DNA of 64,000 nucleotides. Origin: Halicephalobus mephisto (taxonomy: Eukaryota > Nematoda > Chromadorea > Rhabditida > Panagrolaimidae). The DNA lies in contig SWDT01000045.1 in NCBI GenBank assembly GCA_009193035.1, forward strand, positions 124,001-188,000, read 5' to 3'. Under the pieces are notes generated by a model. That model was not told the DNA's origin and did not search any database. It was given only the letters and a program-made list of their open reading frames with translations. Shown here one piece after another: positions 22,587 through 34,541 of this stretch (the first letter of the stretch is position 1; each line of letters opens with the position of its first letter). The position numbers were made by a program, and so were the translations under genes.

Positions 22587-24073
22587 TTAAAAAGGAACAA
22601 TATCGTTTTTGTTATTCTGAATCCGGTTTCCAATAATGTTGCTTGCGGTGACGATAGTTCTCCAGATGAGTCTTCTACAGTATGCTGGAAGCTTGTTGGA
22701 TTGGATAAGTTCGAAGGTTCTGGAAGATCCGGCTCCGTGGATGTGCTCGATTCCGAGTAACATTTGGGCTCCGGATAATTCGTTATAAATATTCTTGAAT
22801 CCTGGAGTTTCGGAACATTCTTGAACTTGGTCGTTGATGCAACGGGATATGCAAGTTGAAATATTACAGTGGATTTCTGGATTTTTTTGGAATAATTTAT
22901 CCATTCCTTGGTAATTTTTGGATATACAAACTTGACGACAATTGTTTAATTGAGTTGATTCCATTTCGGATAAACATTCGGAATTTTCTATTAAAAGAGA
23001 TTTTTTAATGTTACATGAGATTTCTAAAAATGAAACAATTCCGAATTTGTACATTGAAGTTTTGGGTTCTGGACATTCTTGGAGGGATTTCCTCTGGATA
23101 GAATATTCTCTGAAATTAGAATAATTTTGTGAAAATTCCCTGTTTTCAGAATTAAAATGAAAATTACCAGATTTACCGTTTTTTTGAACTTAACTTTCTT
23201 TGCGAAATTCGAAAATTTAAAAATGAAAATATTACGGTAAGTAAAAATAAAAGATTTTCAGAATCATTAACGCGAATTTTCGAAAGTTTTTGGATTTTGG
23301 GATTGGATGGAAGAGAGAGTAGGTGAGAGAGAGTAGGGTTGATTTCGTTATCAATTCGCTGGTCCTCACTCTCGCCTTGTCTGCGCGGGAATTTAAAAGT
23401 TTAAAAATCAACTGAAAAATTAAACTAATTCTTTTAACACAAATCTACTGATTTTTTAGGAAATTTTGAGATTGGAAGAGAGAGGAGGTGAGAGAGAGAG
23501 AGTAGGGTCGATTTCGTCATCAATTCGTTAGTCCTCACTCTCGCCCTATCTGCGCGGGAATTCAAAAGTTTAAAAATCAACTGAAATATTTAAAAAACTT
23601 TCTGATACCCTTTTAACACAAATTTACTGATTTTTTTAGGAAATTTTAGGATTGGATGGAAGAAAGAGGACAGTGCGAGTTGATTTACTGGTGATTGCCA
23701 AATTTACCGCGTTCCTTACTCTCGCTCCGTCGGCGCGGGAATTCAAAACTTCCGGAAAATCACACCACTTTTTTTTAATTACAACTTTTTAAAAATAAAA
23801 AACTCACTTGCAGATTTTATTAAATATTTTTGGATCTTGAACAACATTAGAAATATTTTGTCTGAATAGAATTCCAAGATTATCCAAAAATTGCTCCAAA
23901 TCCGCTGTTAACTTTTGTTCGCAAAAAGGATTTGCGGATTTTTTAGTTTCGAATTTCTCAGCTGCTAATATCCCAGTTTCAAAAGATGAAAATTTCGGAA
24001 GATTTACAGTATTTTTTGGAACAGCTTCAACGAGAAAAAAAACAAATCCGAAAAAAAGAATCTTAAAAATCAT
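22587..24073 (-). CDS. Secreted Cys-rich protein, CPG4-domain-like
   Basis: Two exons on the minus strand, 24073-23808 and 23109-22587, join in phase 2 (AA plus A gives Lys) for 262 residues. A clear signal peptide (MIFKILFFGFVFFLVEA) opens the protein. The mature part has paired cysteines (ANPFCEQ, NKICK, QECPEP, ISCNIKKSL, NSECLSEM, NNCRQVCIS, HCNISTCISRCI, QECSE) and helical spacing. This resembles the CPG4 (chondroitin proteoglycan 4) family of secreted nematode proteins; the match is from memory of the Cys pattern and is moderate. No Ser-Gly attachment cluster is obvious. It converges with the Angel gene. The 698-nt intron contains three tandem repeats. Confidence 0.65.
23255..23760. repeat. 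Three tandem copies with the CGCGGGAATT motif
   Basis: The unit of about 180 bp contains GAGAGAGAGTAGGGT, GTCCTCACTCTCGCC and GCGCGGGAATT. Related sequence in the opposite orientation occurs at 51960-52030 and 61990-62690. Confidence 0.8.
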
Positions 24074-24109
24074 TTTGAAATGAAGTAAAAAACGAAAAAA
24101 TTCAAGTTT

Positions 24110-24292
24110 TTATCGGTCTCGAAAAGAAAACTCCGCCTCGATCTCCGACCAGTTAAGTGCACTTTTGAATATCGTCGAATTCAGAAGATTCTGAATAAAG
24201 TTGTTCTTTGACGACCTTCTGTATCTTACATAAAAAAGCGTAACAATTACGAAATGTAACATAATCGTCACATTTTTAATATTCGACATTTG
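24110..24292 (-). CDS. Small hypothetical membrane ORF
   Basis: From an ATG near 24289 a 59-residue frame runs to a stop at 24110, only 36 bp before the ATG of the CPG4-like gene. It has one hydrophobic stretch (IMLHFVIVTLFYV) followed by basic residues. It could be a short upstream cistron. Against it: part of the segment belongs to a direct repeat (24238-24366 and 24488-24627), and a possible donor (TATGTAAG) interrupts it. Low confidence. Confidence 0.2.
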   Translation of the reverse strand, partial: QMSNIKNVTIMLHFVIVTLFYVRYRRSSKNNFIQNLLNSTIFKSALNWSEIEAEFSFRDR

Positions 24293-24627
24293 TAAAAAAT
24301 TAAAAAGCAATAGTGATGATTTGCATTTATCACTGTGCCAAAAATTACACTTTTTGTGTGTAGAGACTTTGGATAGTGTTTATTTCCAACTCAAATCAAG
24401 GCTTTCTAGTCACTATCCAAGTTTATTGGAACTGTCAAAATCACTATCCAAAAACAGTTCCAACACAAAAAGCACAATTTTTAACCCAGTAACAATTGCG
24501 AAATGTGACAAAAACAACATAATTGTCATATTTTTCGTAAATATTTGACATTTGTAAAAGAATTAAAAATTAATAGTGACGATTTCTGTTTGGTACTGTA
24601 TCGAAAATTATGTTTTTTGTGTGTAGT
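24238..24627. repeat. Direct repeat of about 130 bp with hairpin-like spacer
   Basis: The two copies share GTAACAATT-CGAAATGT, GACATTTGTAAAA and TTTTTTGTGTGTAG. Between them the words TTTGGATAGTG and CACTATCCAA occur in opposite orientation, so the spacer can fold. 24640-25929 is otherwise AT-rich with short AAAATATTTTAGAAAATTTT units at 25080-25300; no gene is seen there. Confidence 0.65.
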
Positions 24628-25929
24628 AGTCGACCTGTCGTGAAGGGCTCAGGATAAAGGTTCATCCGAGTTCTCGAGTCGATTCTAATTTTTTTGGAAA
24701 ATTCTCCTTGACTAACAAAGCTTCAGATCTCCGACTGGGAATCCAATCCGGATTTAGTAACTTTACAGCCAAATGTACCAACTGTCTTACAACGAAAAAT
24801 CATTCTTCGAAAATTTTGGAAATTAAATATTCGCTGTCTTCTGAAGTCAGATTTTCAAGTTTCATTATCTGTGAAAAACAGTTTTACAAAAGTTTTATTT
24901 TTTTACAAAAATGATTGATGGACTTTTTTCCAGGTCAAATTTTCGTTTTTCCGATTCGATAATTTGGGAAATTTGAGAAAATTGTTTTTATTGAAAAAAC
25001 GAATCTAAAAAAATAAACCGAACAACGAAGAAGATTATCCTTGATCAAATCAATCCCCGAGGGATGACTAGATATGCTTAATTTAAAAAATTAAAAACAT
25101 ATTTTAAAAAATTTTAAAAATATTTTAAAAAATTAAAAACATATTTTAGAAAATTTTAAATATTTTAGAAAATTTTAAATATTTAAAAAAATTAAAAACA
25201 TATTGTAGAAAATTTTAAATATTTTAGAAAATAAAAAAATATTTAAAAGATTAAAAAAATATTTTAAAAATTTAAAAAAATATTTTAGAATTTTCAGAAA
25301 GTTAGGAATTTTTTGTTTCAAATTTTCTACAATTAGATTGTCAAAGTTAAAAATCAGAAATTTTTGGAATCCTAAATTTAAATAATTTCAAAAATTTTCA
25401 ATAAATTCTGAAAAATTACAAAAAAAAGCAAAAAATCGATTTTTGGCAAAATGAGAATACTGCCAAATTTGATGTTTTTGGCGAAAAGCGAATCAATGCC
25501 AATTAAAACTTCTATAAAAAAACAAAAAATAAAACTTCTATAAAAAAAAATTAAAAATTTATACAAAATTAAAGAATTAAAAATTTATAAAAATCAAAAA
25601 ATTAAAAAATTGAAATTTTTATAAGAAATTAAAATTTTATAAAAAATTAAAGAATTAAAACTTCTATAAAAAAACAAAAATTAAAATGTAAATTTTTGAG
25701 ATACTAGTGTCTCAACTGCTAGCCTTCTGACAACGTTTCCAGATCATTACTGACTTTTACTTCTTCATTTTTAGTTCCTACTCAAGTACCCATTTTCCAA
25801 GTCTTATAACCAACTTTCCAAATAAATAAAAAAAACCGTAATTTTTATTTTCCAAAAAAAAGTGAAAAATTTGAAAATTTCAAAGTTCTGAAAATTCGGA
25901 AATCTCAAAGTTCTGAAAATTCGGAAATT

Positions 25930-28900
25930 TCAAAGTTCTGAAAATTCACTCGCCGGTTCTGCTTTTGGAAAAGGATCATGACCAGAATCAAAAAGTCTTT
26001 TCGACGGAGTTCCCATGTGGTCATTTGCTTCATAAGTCCCACTGAGATAATTTTGGCCTGAGGCTTCAGTTCCTAACATCAAAGCAGGATGTCGTTTTCT
26101 CCTTTTTGCTTCGTTATAGGTCGTATTATTGACGGCATTTTTACAAGTTCTCCAGATCATGTCGTCAAATTCCCTTCTAAAATTTAAAATTAATAATTAT
26201 TATAAAAATAAAAAATAAAAATTGTTTTAAAATTTTTAAATATTTTAAAATATTTTTGATTTTGAAAATTCTATTGGATTTAAGAATTTCTAACAAGATT
26301 GTAAATGATTTCAGAAGTCTTCATCAAGGATTTAAAAACTTCAGAAATTTAAATAAAACCTTGATGGAGATTTTTGGAAGTATCTGAAATAATTTTGAAA
26401 AATCTACAACCTTAAAAATTTCAGAAATTTGAATAAAATTGTAAAATTTTCAAAAACTTCAATAAAATTATAAAATTTCCAAGATTCTTCTAAAAACTTT
26501 AAAATTTTTAAGATTATTCCAGATATTTTCAACAATTTTACAACTTTTCAAAAACTTGAATAAAATTGTAAAATTTTCAAAAATTTCAGAAACTTCAAAA
26601 AAATTGTAAAATTTTCAAGATTCTTCTAAAAACTTTAAAATTTTCAGAAACTTGAATAAAATTATTAAAATTTTAAGATTATTCTAAAAACTTTAAAATG
26701 TTCAACTTTAGAAACTTCAATAAAATTGTAAAATTTTCAAGATTCTTCCAGATTTTTCCAAAAAATTTCAGTTTTAAGTTTTAGAAATTTCAACAAGGTT
26801 TTAAATGACTTCAGTTTTCATGAAAGATTTTAAAAACTTCAATAATATCATAAAATTTTAAAGATTTTTCTGAGAATTTTTATAAAATTTTCAAAAACTT
26901 CAATAATATCATAAAATTTTCAAAATTATTTCAGATTTTTCTGAGAATTTTTATAAAATTTTCAAACTTCAATAATATCATTGAATTTTAAAGATTATTT
27001 CAGATTTTTTTGAGAATTTTTATAAAATTTTCAAACTTCAATAATATTATAAAATTTTAAAGATTATTCCAGATTTTTCTGAGAATTTTTAAAAACTTTA
27101 GAAACTTCCCTATAATTCTAAAAAAATCAAAAAATCCTGATTTCAAAACTTTTCAAAAAATTCTAATTCAAAAAAAATTAAAAACTAACCTTTCACTGGG
27201 ATATTTTAGTCGGATAATTTTTCTAAGTTCGCTGACTTTTTTCTTGTTTCTTTCGTTCATTTTCAAACGTTGTTCATGTTCATCAAAAATCGCATAACTA
27301 ATTTTTCTTGCGAATATTTTATAATTTTCACAATCTTCATAAACTTCGTCTACTTTTTCTTTCGATACAAATTCCCAAGAAGGTCCAGAAGTCAAATCGT
27401 CGTCAACAATGTTTCCTCCAGAACCCGAAGTCGGAGGCCATCGAGCTCCGAGTGACGTTTGTGATCTCGATTGATTAGATTTCGATATTCCTTGATTCAT
27501 TATTGTTGGTTTAGGTTTCGAAACTAATTCTTGTTCTCTTTCATTTTCTTCTTGACCTTCATCTGATTTTCTATTTGAAGATAATTTAGAATTAACTTCA
27601 GCCATTTGTTTTATACAAGCTTCAAGTCTTACTGATGATTCACTTTGCATTTCTTTCAAAACTTCAACAACCCGATTCATCACATCACAAAATAAATCTG
27701 ACGTTACGTAGCTATGGTGGCCTGAAAGACAATCAATGAATCAATATCAATCGATAGTCAAAGAAATAAACAGGTATTGATCCTAAAATCAAACATTATA
27801 AAAACCAAAAAATTGAAAATTTTTTAGAATCTCAAATTCAAAAATCTTCGTTAAATTCTGAAAGGATTTTGAAAATTAAAATAAAATTCCAAGATTTCAT
27901 AATATCTTTGAAAAATTAAAAATAGATTCTGGAAAAATTAGAAAATTAAATGAGATTTTGGAAGATTTCATAACCTGCTTAAAAAATTAAAAACGTATTT
28001 TGTAAGATTTTAGAAAATAAAATAAAATTCTAAGATTTCATAATATATTTAAAAAATTAAAAATAGATTTTAAAAAGTAAAATAAAATTCTAAAAGGCTT
28101 CATAATATATTTAAAAAATTAAAAATAAATTTTAAAAACTAAAATAAAATTCTAAGATTTCATAATCTATTTAATAAATTTGAAAATAAACTTTAAAAAA
28201 TAAAATAAAATTCCAAGATTTCATAATCTATTCAATAAATTTGAAAAATGAATTTGGGAAGATTCTAGATATTTAAATAAAATTTTAAAAAGCTTCATAA
28301 TCTATTTAAAAAATTAAATAAGAATTCTAGAAAATTCTGGAAAATTTTCTTCAAAAATTTCCACAAAATTCTGAATTTTTAAATTTTCAACGATGTTTCA
28401 GAAGTTCATATGAGATTTCCAAAATTTTCAGAATCTTCTACCGTATTTTGGAAGTTTCTAGAATCCTCTAAAATTCAATAAAAATTTTCTGATAATTTCA
28501 AAATAAATTTTAACTTTTTAAATTTTGAATTTAAAAAAATTTGATTAAATTTTTAAAATACCGTAATTTATAAAAAACTTACTTTTTCCATTTTCCGGAC
28601 TATCCCCATTCTTGTGGGGTTCAGGGGACCAGCTACATGATCTTTCTTCTATTGCATTAGAATTCTAGAAATATATAAAAATTAATCAAAAATATGTAAA
28701 AAATTTTAAAATATAAAAAATTAATTTTAAAAAAATATAAAAATAAAATTAAAAAGTATATTTAAAAAATTACTGAAAAAATTTTAGAAAAATACATTTA
28801 AAAAATTTTTTGTCAATTTACAAATTTTTTTAAATTGAAATATGAAATTTTTTTAATACAAAAATTAATCAAAAATAAATAAAAATTACCAAAATATATA

Positions 28901-29295
28901 TATATAAAATTTGCAAAATGACGGAAAAAATTTTTTTAAATTGAAATATGAAATTTTTTTAATACAAAAATTAATTTAAAAATATATATATAAAATTTGC
29001 AAAATGACGGAAAAAATTTTTTTAAATTGAAATATGAAATTTTTTTAATACAAAAATTAATTTAAAAACAAACTTCGGAAATGCTTCCTTCAATAAGGCC
29101 TTTGGCAATGGTTTCGGCTTCTTCCTTGGATTGACACAGATTTTTCACAACGGCTTCGAATGGATCTCGTCGGATAGGAAACGAAAGACTAAGGGTTTTT
29201 CCGATTGTTATTTTACCGGAAATTATTCCTTTATCAAGTATCCCATAGTGTCTTGTTTCTGGAAAAAATACGACACAATGATTAAATCTGCTCAT
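25930..29295 (-). CDS. BEN-domain-like nuclear protein
   Basis: Four exons on the minus strand: 29295-29074, 28664-28583, 27721-27190 and 26176-25930. All phases agree, giving 360 residues. The N-terminus (CVVFFPETRHYGILDKGIIS) resembles the short N-terminal module of BEND proteins, which begins with a residue pattern like VVWFPED-YSV. A middle region may form a coiled coil (VVEVLKEMQSESSVRLEACI). The C-terminal region, with KKKVSELRKIIRLKYPSER followed by MIWRTCKNAVNN and a basic KRRKR, fits the helical BEN domain, a DNA-binding and chromatin-associated fold. The TTG at 29307 was rejected in favour of ATG 29295, which follows a TTTTCAG acceptor. Assignment is from pattern only. Introns of 0.4-1.0 kb are AT-rich repeats. 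Confidence 0.55.
26280..29060. repeat. Low-complexity intronic repeats of the BEN-like gene
   Basis: At 26280-27120 many short units such as AATTTTCAAAAACTTCAATA and TTTTCTGAGAATTTTTATAA recur. At 27890-28320 units of about 90 bp contain AAATTCTAAGATTTCATAAT. At 28800-29060 three copies contain TTTTAAATTGAAATATGAAA. The three coding exons at 26176, 27721 and 28664 interrupt them. Confidence 0.7.
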
Positions 29296-29470
29296 CTTCA
29301 ATGACAAAAACTGAAAACAGAGCGCGTTTAGCGTTCAATGGTCAATCAATATTCGTCGCACAAAACCCAGAGTGCGGTCGTCTGCGGCACATTACGGCAG
29401 ACAGACAATCGTTTCTTATCGCGTCCTTTCCCGGCAATATAGGGCGTTAACTGGTCCCATATCTCCTCCT
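29296..29470 (-). promoter_or_regulatory. GC-richer 5' region of the BEN-like gene
   Basis: A block of higher GC, with GTGCGGTCGTCTGCGGC and CGCGTCCTTTCCCGGC, sits directly upstream of the start. A CTGTTTTCAG acceptor (minus strand) 14 nt before the ATG may be used for a spliced leader or a 5' UTR exon. Confidence 0.35.
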
Positions 29471-29867
29471 ACTTGTTTTAAAATTTTAATTCGCTGAAAT
29501 TTCTAACAAAATTTTTGAAAAAATATCAAACCGAAAAATTCAATTTTTAAAAATCAATATTTTAAAATTTTCCAAAATTTTAAATATTTTTAATTTTAAA
29601 AATCTTAAAAAAGCTTTCTGAAAATTTCATAATTTTCTAAAATCTAGGAAATTCTGAAGCCTTTTTGAATGTCTTAGAAATCACCGTAATTCCCCAAAAT
29701 TCAATAAAGATCCGTATTGAAAAAAATTCGCAACAATATTCATGTTTATCTTTCTTAAAGTGATTTTATTCACTTTTCCATCCATCTTCAGTGCGTAAAA
29801 ACTTTCGAAATACTGTAAACACCCGGATCTTCGATGGGTCTAATCCAAGATATGACTAGATCTAAAG

Positions 29868-30893
29868 TTAAATGATAAGATGCCCTTGGGGAGTCACTCT
29901 GATCGATGACGTAATCAAGAAAGCCATGAAAGGAAAAGCCGCAGAGCATATGAAAAGCCAATTGTAGCCTATTATCGACAGTAATGATTCCGTTCCCATC
30001 GCCAGTACCACTCCACTAAAAGTCTGAAAACATTCAAATTAATAAAATTATTAAAATTCATCCTTACTGTTGACAAGATCAAAAATCCATAATTTGTCGC
30101 TTTGTGTTCATTTCCAAAACATCTAACAGCAGCTGTAATGAACAAAGCGTGAGTTGCTGCGAGACAGATGAACATCAAAGTTAACTGAAATCACGATATT
30201 TAAAAGTAAATTTTCCACAAAATTATCAATTTTTAGAAAATTTTAAGATTTTTAATCCTATGTCAGTTCTAAAATCATATTTAAAAGTGAATTTTTCACA
30301 AAATTATCAAATTTTAGAAAATTTCAAGATTTTTAATCTTATATGTCAGTTCTAAAATCATATTTAAATTTTTTCTACGAAAGAAATTGAATACGAATTT
30401 TCTCAAGTTTTTAGAAAACTTTGGATTTTTAAATTTTATAAATTTCTTCGAAAATTACATTTAAAACCAGAATTATTACAAAGTTGTCTTAACACGGAGT
30501 CTTAAAACTTTCAATTTTAGATATTAGTCCTGAAAGTTCTACAATTTCATTTTTATATATCAATTTCGAAAACTTCACTAAATTTTGGTAAATTTTAAAT
30601 TTTCAGAATTTTTCACTAGATTCTGGGAAATTCTATAAGATTTTAAGATGTAAATAAATAAATTTAAAAACACTAACCCAAAGAAGATATATGGCTTTCC
30701 CGAATAAAGCAGTCATGGGCATTGTTAAAAGTAGTACTGTAGCCATACAAGTAGCACTAGATAAAGCAACTTGAAAACTCGTCTTGTCGGTCAGTAATCC
30801 CCATCCGATCCTGGCTCCTGCATTCGCAATGGTCCCAATGCTGAAGGCAACGGCGAAGAACATATCGTCTTGGATGAATGTTTCTCCAAATGT
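29868..30893 (-). pseudogene. MFS transporter, 3' half only
   Basis: Three exons on the minus strand, 30893-30678, 30184-30068 and 30023-29868, join in phase 0 to give 162 residues plus stop. They match the C-terminal half of a 12-span MFS protein of the oxalate/formate-antiporter or monocarboxylate type: SIGTIANAGARIGWGLLTDK is the conserved loop 8-9 motif, followed by four hydrophobic spans. Six N-terminal spans should precede TFGETFIQDDMFF, but nothing recognisable lies between 30894 and the transposon boundary near 31280. Either the gene was cut by that insertion, or its 5' exons lie far away across the element. Frame and splice sites of the remaining exons are intact. Confidence 0.7.
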
Positions 30894-30949
30894 CTGAAAA
30901 TTGACTTTTTTAAATTATAATTTCAAATAGTTGTAGAATTTCCCAAAAT

Positions 30950-31080
30950 TAACACGTTGACGACAAAGCGAATTTTTGCGTGTCCGCCGCCTGGGACCAC
31001 GCGTGTTTTTTCTGCCTGGAAAATGTCTGACAGCGTTGTCGGACATTGTCCCAGAAAACAGTTTTTCTTACCTAATTTTA
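30950..31080. other. GC-rich unannotated block next to the truncated MFS gene
   Basis: The stretch begins near ACACGTTGACGACAAAGCG and contains GTCCGCCGCCTGGGACC and TGACAGCGTTGTCGGACA, which holds a short palindrome. No reading frame is recognised. It may be another small transposable element. Confidence 0.35.
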
Positions 31081-31651
31081 AAAATATAGTTTTAAAAGTT
31101 ATTAATTAGTAATTTCGAAATACCAATGATCCAGAATATTCTAAAAAATTCTCGTTGGTATTCAAGTAAAGTATGGAAACTTCTGGAAGGTGATAGGCGC
31201 CTATAGGATTTTCGAGATCTTTCCAGGCCCCAGAGCTTGAAAACTATAAATACTCTGAGTTGATAATTTGTAATATATATTTACTAAAATGATACGGGGT
31301 AATATGTGTAATCAGATAATATATATGTATTAACTAATGGTATCGCCCCTCACGTATAAATCCAACAAATATATTTATTAAAACGGATACGGGGACATTA
31401 CGTATAATTTCAGCAAATATATATATTTTTACTAGATGATACGGGCCTTCCAGTGTCCTCTAGAATCCACTGGAATAGACTCTAACGCAGTCAGGTATTT
31501 TATGCAATCTGGCCATTTTTCTTGATTATAAATGTTTATTATGAACAACAAAGTTGTCCAAGAGTTTCTTCGAAACTCTAAACCGTTAACAAATTACGAT
31601 ATTACAAAATTAGCTAAATAATTAAAAATAAAAAATTTCAGAAAAGTTTTT

Positions 31652-31960
31652 ATGAGGGATACTCTACCGGATAAGGTTAATGATGTAGAATATGGAGTTG
31701 TAAATTTAGACGAAAGTAAAAATAGTGGGACACGTTGGGTTTGTTATTATAAAAATAAAGAGAAGTGTTATTATTTTGATTCTTTTGGACTAGATCCTCC
31801 AATTCAATTACAGAATTACTTAAATACTAATATAGAATTATCAACTTTTCAAATTCAAAAATTTAACACACATTATGTGATTATTATTGTTTACTTTTTC
31901 TAAAATTAATGGAGAAATATGATTTTAAAGAAATTGTCTTAGATTTTGTAATGACCGTGA
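31652..31960 (+). pseudogene. Adenain-like cysteine protease, frameshifted
   Basis: The frame from 31652 has the family core: a GVVNLDES strand, then WVCYYKN and YYFDSFGLDPP with the conserved Asp-Ser-Phe-Gly, then a LQNYL helix. Residue Arg stands where the catalytic His usually precedes the Trp (GTRW). The frame ends at 31903, but the downstream nucleotides continue the family pattern (Cys-x-Tyr-Tyr-Cys) in another frame, so one indel near 31870 breaks it. This protease class processes virion proteins in adenoviruses and Polintons. With a lost His and a frameshift it is judged inactive. Confidence 0.6.
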
Positions 31961-33760
31961 GCTAATGTATCAATTTTATTTTCTAAAATGTCTTTTATGC
32001 TTTTCCCTACTATATGATCATCACTCAATGCAATTTTTGTTTTGTAGTATAAATTGTATGCTTTTAGCTTGAATCAAAAATTGTTCTTTTCTAATTACTT
32101 TATTTTCAAGTAAACATTTTTTGTAATCATTTGTTTAAAGCCTTGATTACACTTTTTAATGTCTTTCGATTTATTATTCTCTTTATCAGTCTAGAATCTT
32201 CTTCATTTTGAATTGGTCTTCTTCCAACTTTTTACTCAAAACATCTAAAGATGAAACCATAAATGAAAAACTGTCCAGAAATCTGATCTCATAATTTAAT
32301 TTTAATTCCTCATTTCTCTTTTCCACATAGCTGAACCTAATGTACTTTTCGAAATTATTTAGTATCGCTTTTATGTCTGAATATTATTATTTCTTAATTT
32401 AATGAACTCAAAATTAACTGTGAGTCATAACTTTCTAGATTATGGAAGAACACTAGAATAAATCTATTTTTGCTTTTTTAGTGTGCAATTATCATAAAGG
32501 CTCTTGTATTCTCCACTGAGATGATCATGATCTCTTTAGGACTTTTAATTGAGTATACTTGATGGCATTCTGGACAGTTTTTACTTTCATCGAATAATTT
32601 CCATTCTTTCTGTTAAATTTCCCATCTTAGAATTGGATCTTCTCAAGGACTGACTCTGACATTCTGGTCTCATCTCTCAGATATTACCTGATTGGGCGGA
32701 GTATTGGACTTTCTTTCTAAGCTATGGCGGCAAAATTTATAATCCAACTAGTAGTTTATTGGAATTACTGTTAAGAGAGTACCAATTTCACCTTGATTTC
32801 AGATGATGACAAAAAATTTATAAACAAATTTTAGACAACACAAATACAATTTACCGAGGTTTTGATTCGGTAAAAAACGACTGAATTCTGATTCGAGTGA
32901 CAAGTTGACATTTATTAAAAATGATCTTTTAAGCTTGGATTCAAGTTCAGTAAAAAATCAGTAGTTCAATTAGTCCAAATATGCAATATTGCCTTCAAAT
33001 TCGAATTCACTGTTAAAAATGCTTCAATCATCAATAGCGTTTTATCAAGCCGGGAATAAAACAAATACAATAAATTCATTTATTAGTCAAAATATAATGA
33101 TATAATTGAATTGATTAAAGTTCATAAACTAATGTAACAGCTGAAATTCAGAAAACTATGACTTGAGTAGTACAAATAAAAATGAAAATAAAGTCTCATC
33201 AAAACAGCCTAGAAAAAAGAAATTACAAAAGAAAAATAAAGAATTTGTCGATTATTTAGTAGGAGAAAATGTAACAGGTTCTGGATTTAAGTCAATTCCT
33301 CCACCTATGACATCTCTTCCAAATTCAACTCAATAAAAATGTTAATGTTCTTAAACCAATCAAATTATTGTTAATATCTACCAATTTTAAATTTATTTTT
33401 TCGATCTGTTAGTCACTTCATGATAAATAATATTTTTGGTTCTATTTCGATTTCATCAGTAAATCTAAATCTATAGATTGAATTGAACATCTTTTTGTTA
33501 ACAACAATTTTCAACTAAATTACATATTATAAAAATATTGTCAATTTTATTGCTATTAATCGAGTAAGAATTTGAGGATTTATCACCATTATTATTCTGA
33601 TCATTTTATTTATATTATTTTTATTTATTTACTTTTAATTTCTAAATAACCATCTAATTTTATAACCCTATTTATACTTCTTAGGTAAAAATTCTGTGTG
33701 AAAAGAATATTCAAAGATCGAATCATTGGAGTGTAGCTGTAAAATGAAAATTGTCATTTA
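31904..33760. other. Decayed interior of the Maverick-like element
   Basis: This interior stretch is AT-rich with many stops. Near 33157-33336 (plus strand) a frame of about 60 residues ends at TAA 33334-33336, with a basic run (QPRKKKLQKKNK) and GENVTGSGFKSIPPP. It could be the tail of a lost structural gene, but the family is not recognised. Confidence 0.3.
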
Positions 33761-33799
33761 TTAATTAGGAAATTTTCTATAATTATTTTTCGCTAAAGT

Positions 33800-34290
33800 A
33801 AAATGTACGTATGGAGAAGGAATATAAGAAGAGAAAATATAAGGCTGATAAAATATAAAAGTGGAAAAAATATAAGACGGAGAAAATATAAGAAGAATAT
33901 AGGAGAAAAAAATATAAGAGTGGAGAAAATATAAAAGTGGGACAAAATATAAAAGAGGATAAAATATAAGATCGAAAATATAGATGGGGATAGTAAGTTC
34001 CTGTTGCTTTTTTAGGCTGGATTTAGGCTTGGGCAAATCCAGGTATGGATACAGAAATGTCTTTAAAGAGTAAAGAAAGCATATTTTGATTTTATATTTT
34101 ATCCATTCTTATATTTTGTCCTCTTATATTTCATCCTAATGCAATGCCTTATATTTTGTCCTATGTTTATATTTTTTCCTACCTTATATTTTTTCTTCTT
34201 ATATTTCTTCTTCTTATACTTTTTCCGCTTATATTTTCTCCGGCTTATAGTTCCTCGCTTTTATATTTTTTCCTCTTATATTTCTTCCTA
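33800..34290. repeat. Inverted pair of short-unit arrays
   Basis: The left arm (33810-33985) has about ten units like GAAAATATAAGA; the right arm (34090-34290) has units like TCTTATATTTTGTCC, its reverse complement. The two arms could form a long imperfect hairpin with a ~100-bp loop, inside the Maverick-like element. Confidence 0.7.
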
Positions 34291-34541
34291 ATACCAAAAT
34301 GTATTAGATAATTTCTGGTGATGGTCAACGAATTTTTCCCTTGTTTCAATGAAATAATGTTCCTTTAGCAAAGACGGTATTATCAACGCAAATAAGGTAT
34401 ACAACAACAAAAGCGATAAAGTTCTGCACAATTAAAAATAAAAAAGGCTTATCAACCTATCACAACTTTCACTTTCAACTTCGTTGATGTAGTTACTCAG
34501 TATATTGACGAATAGATTTATTTCATTTCCTTACTATCAAA

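Noticed and set aside
33761..34036. 91-codon minus-strand frame rich in Tyr, Phe and Ile
   Set aside because: It is the translation of a short AT-rich repeat array and resembles a membrane protein only by composition.
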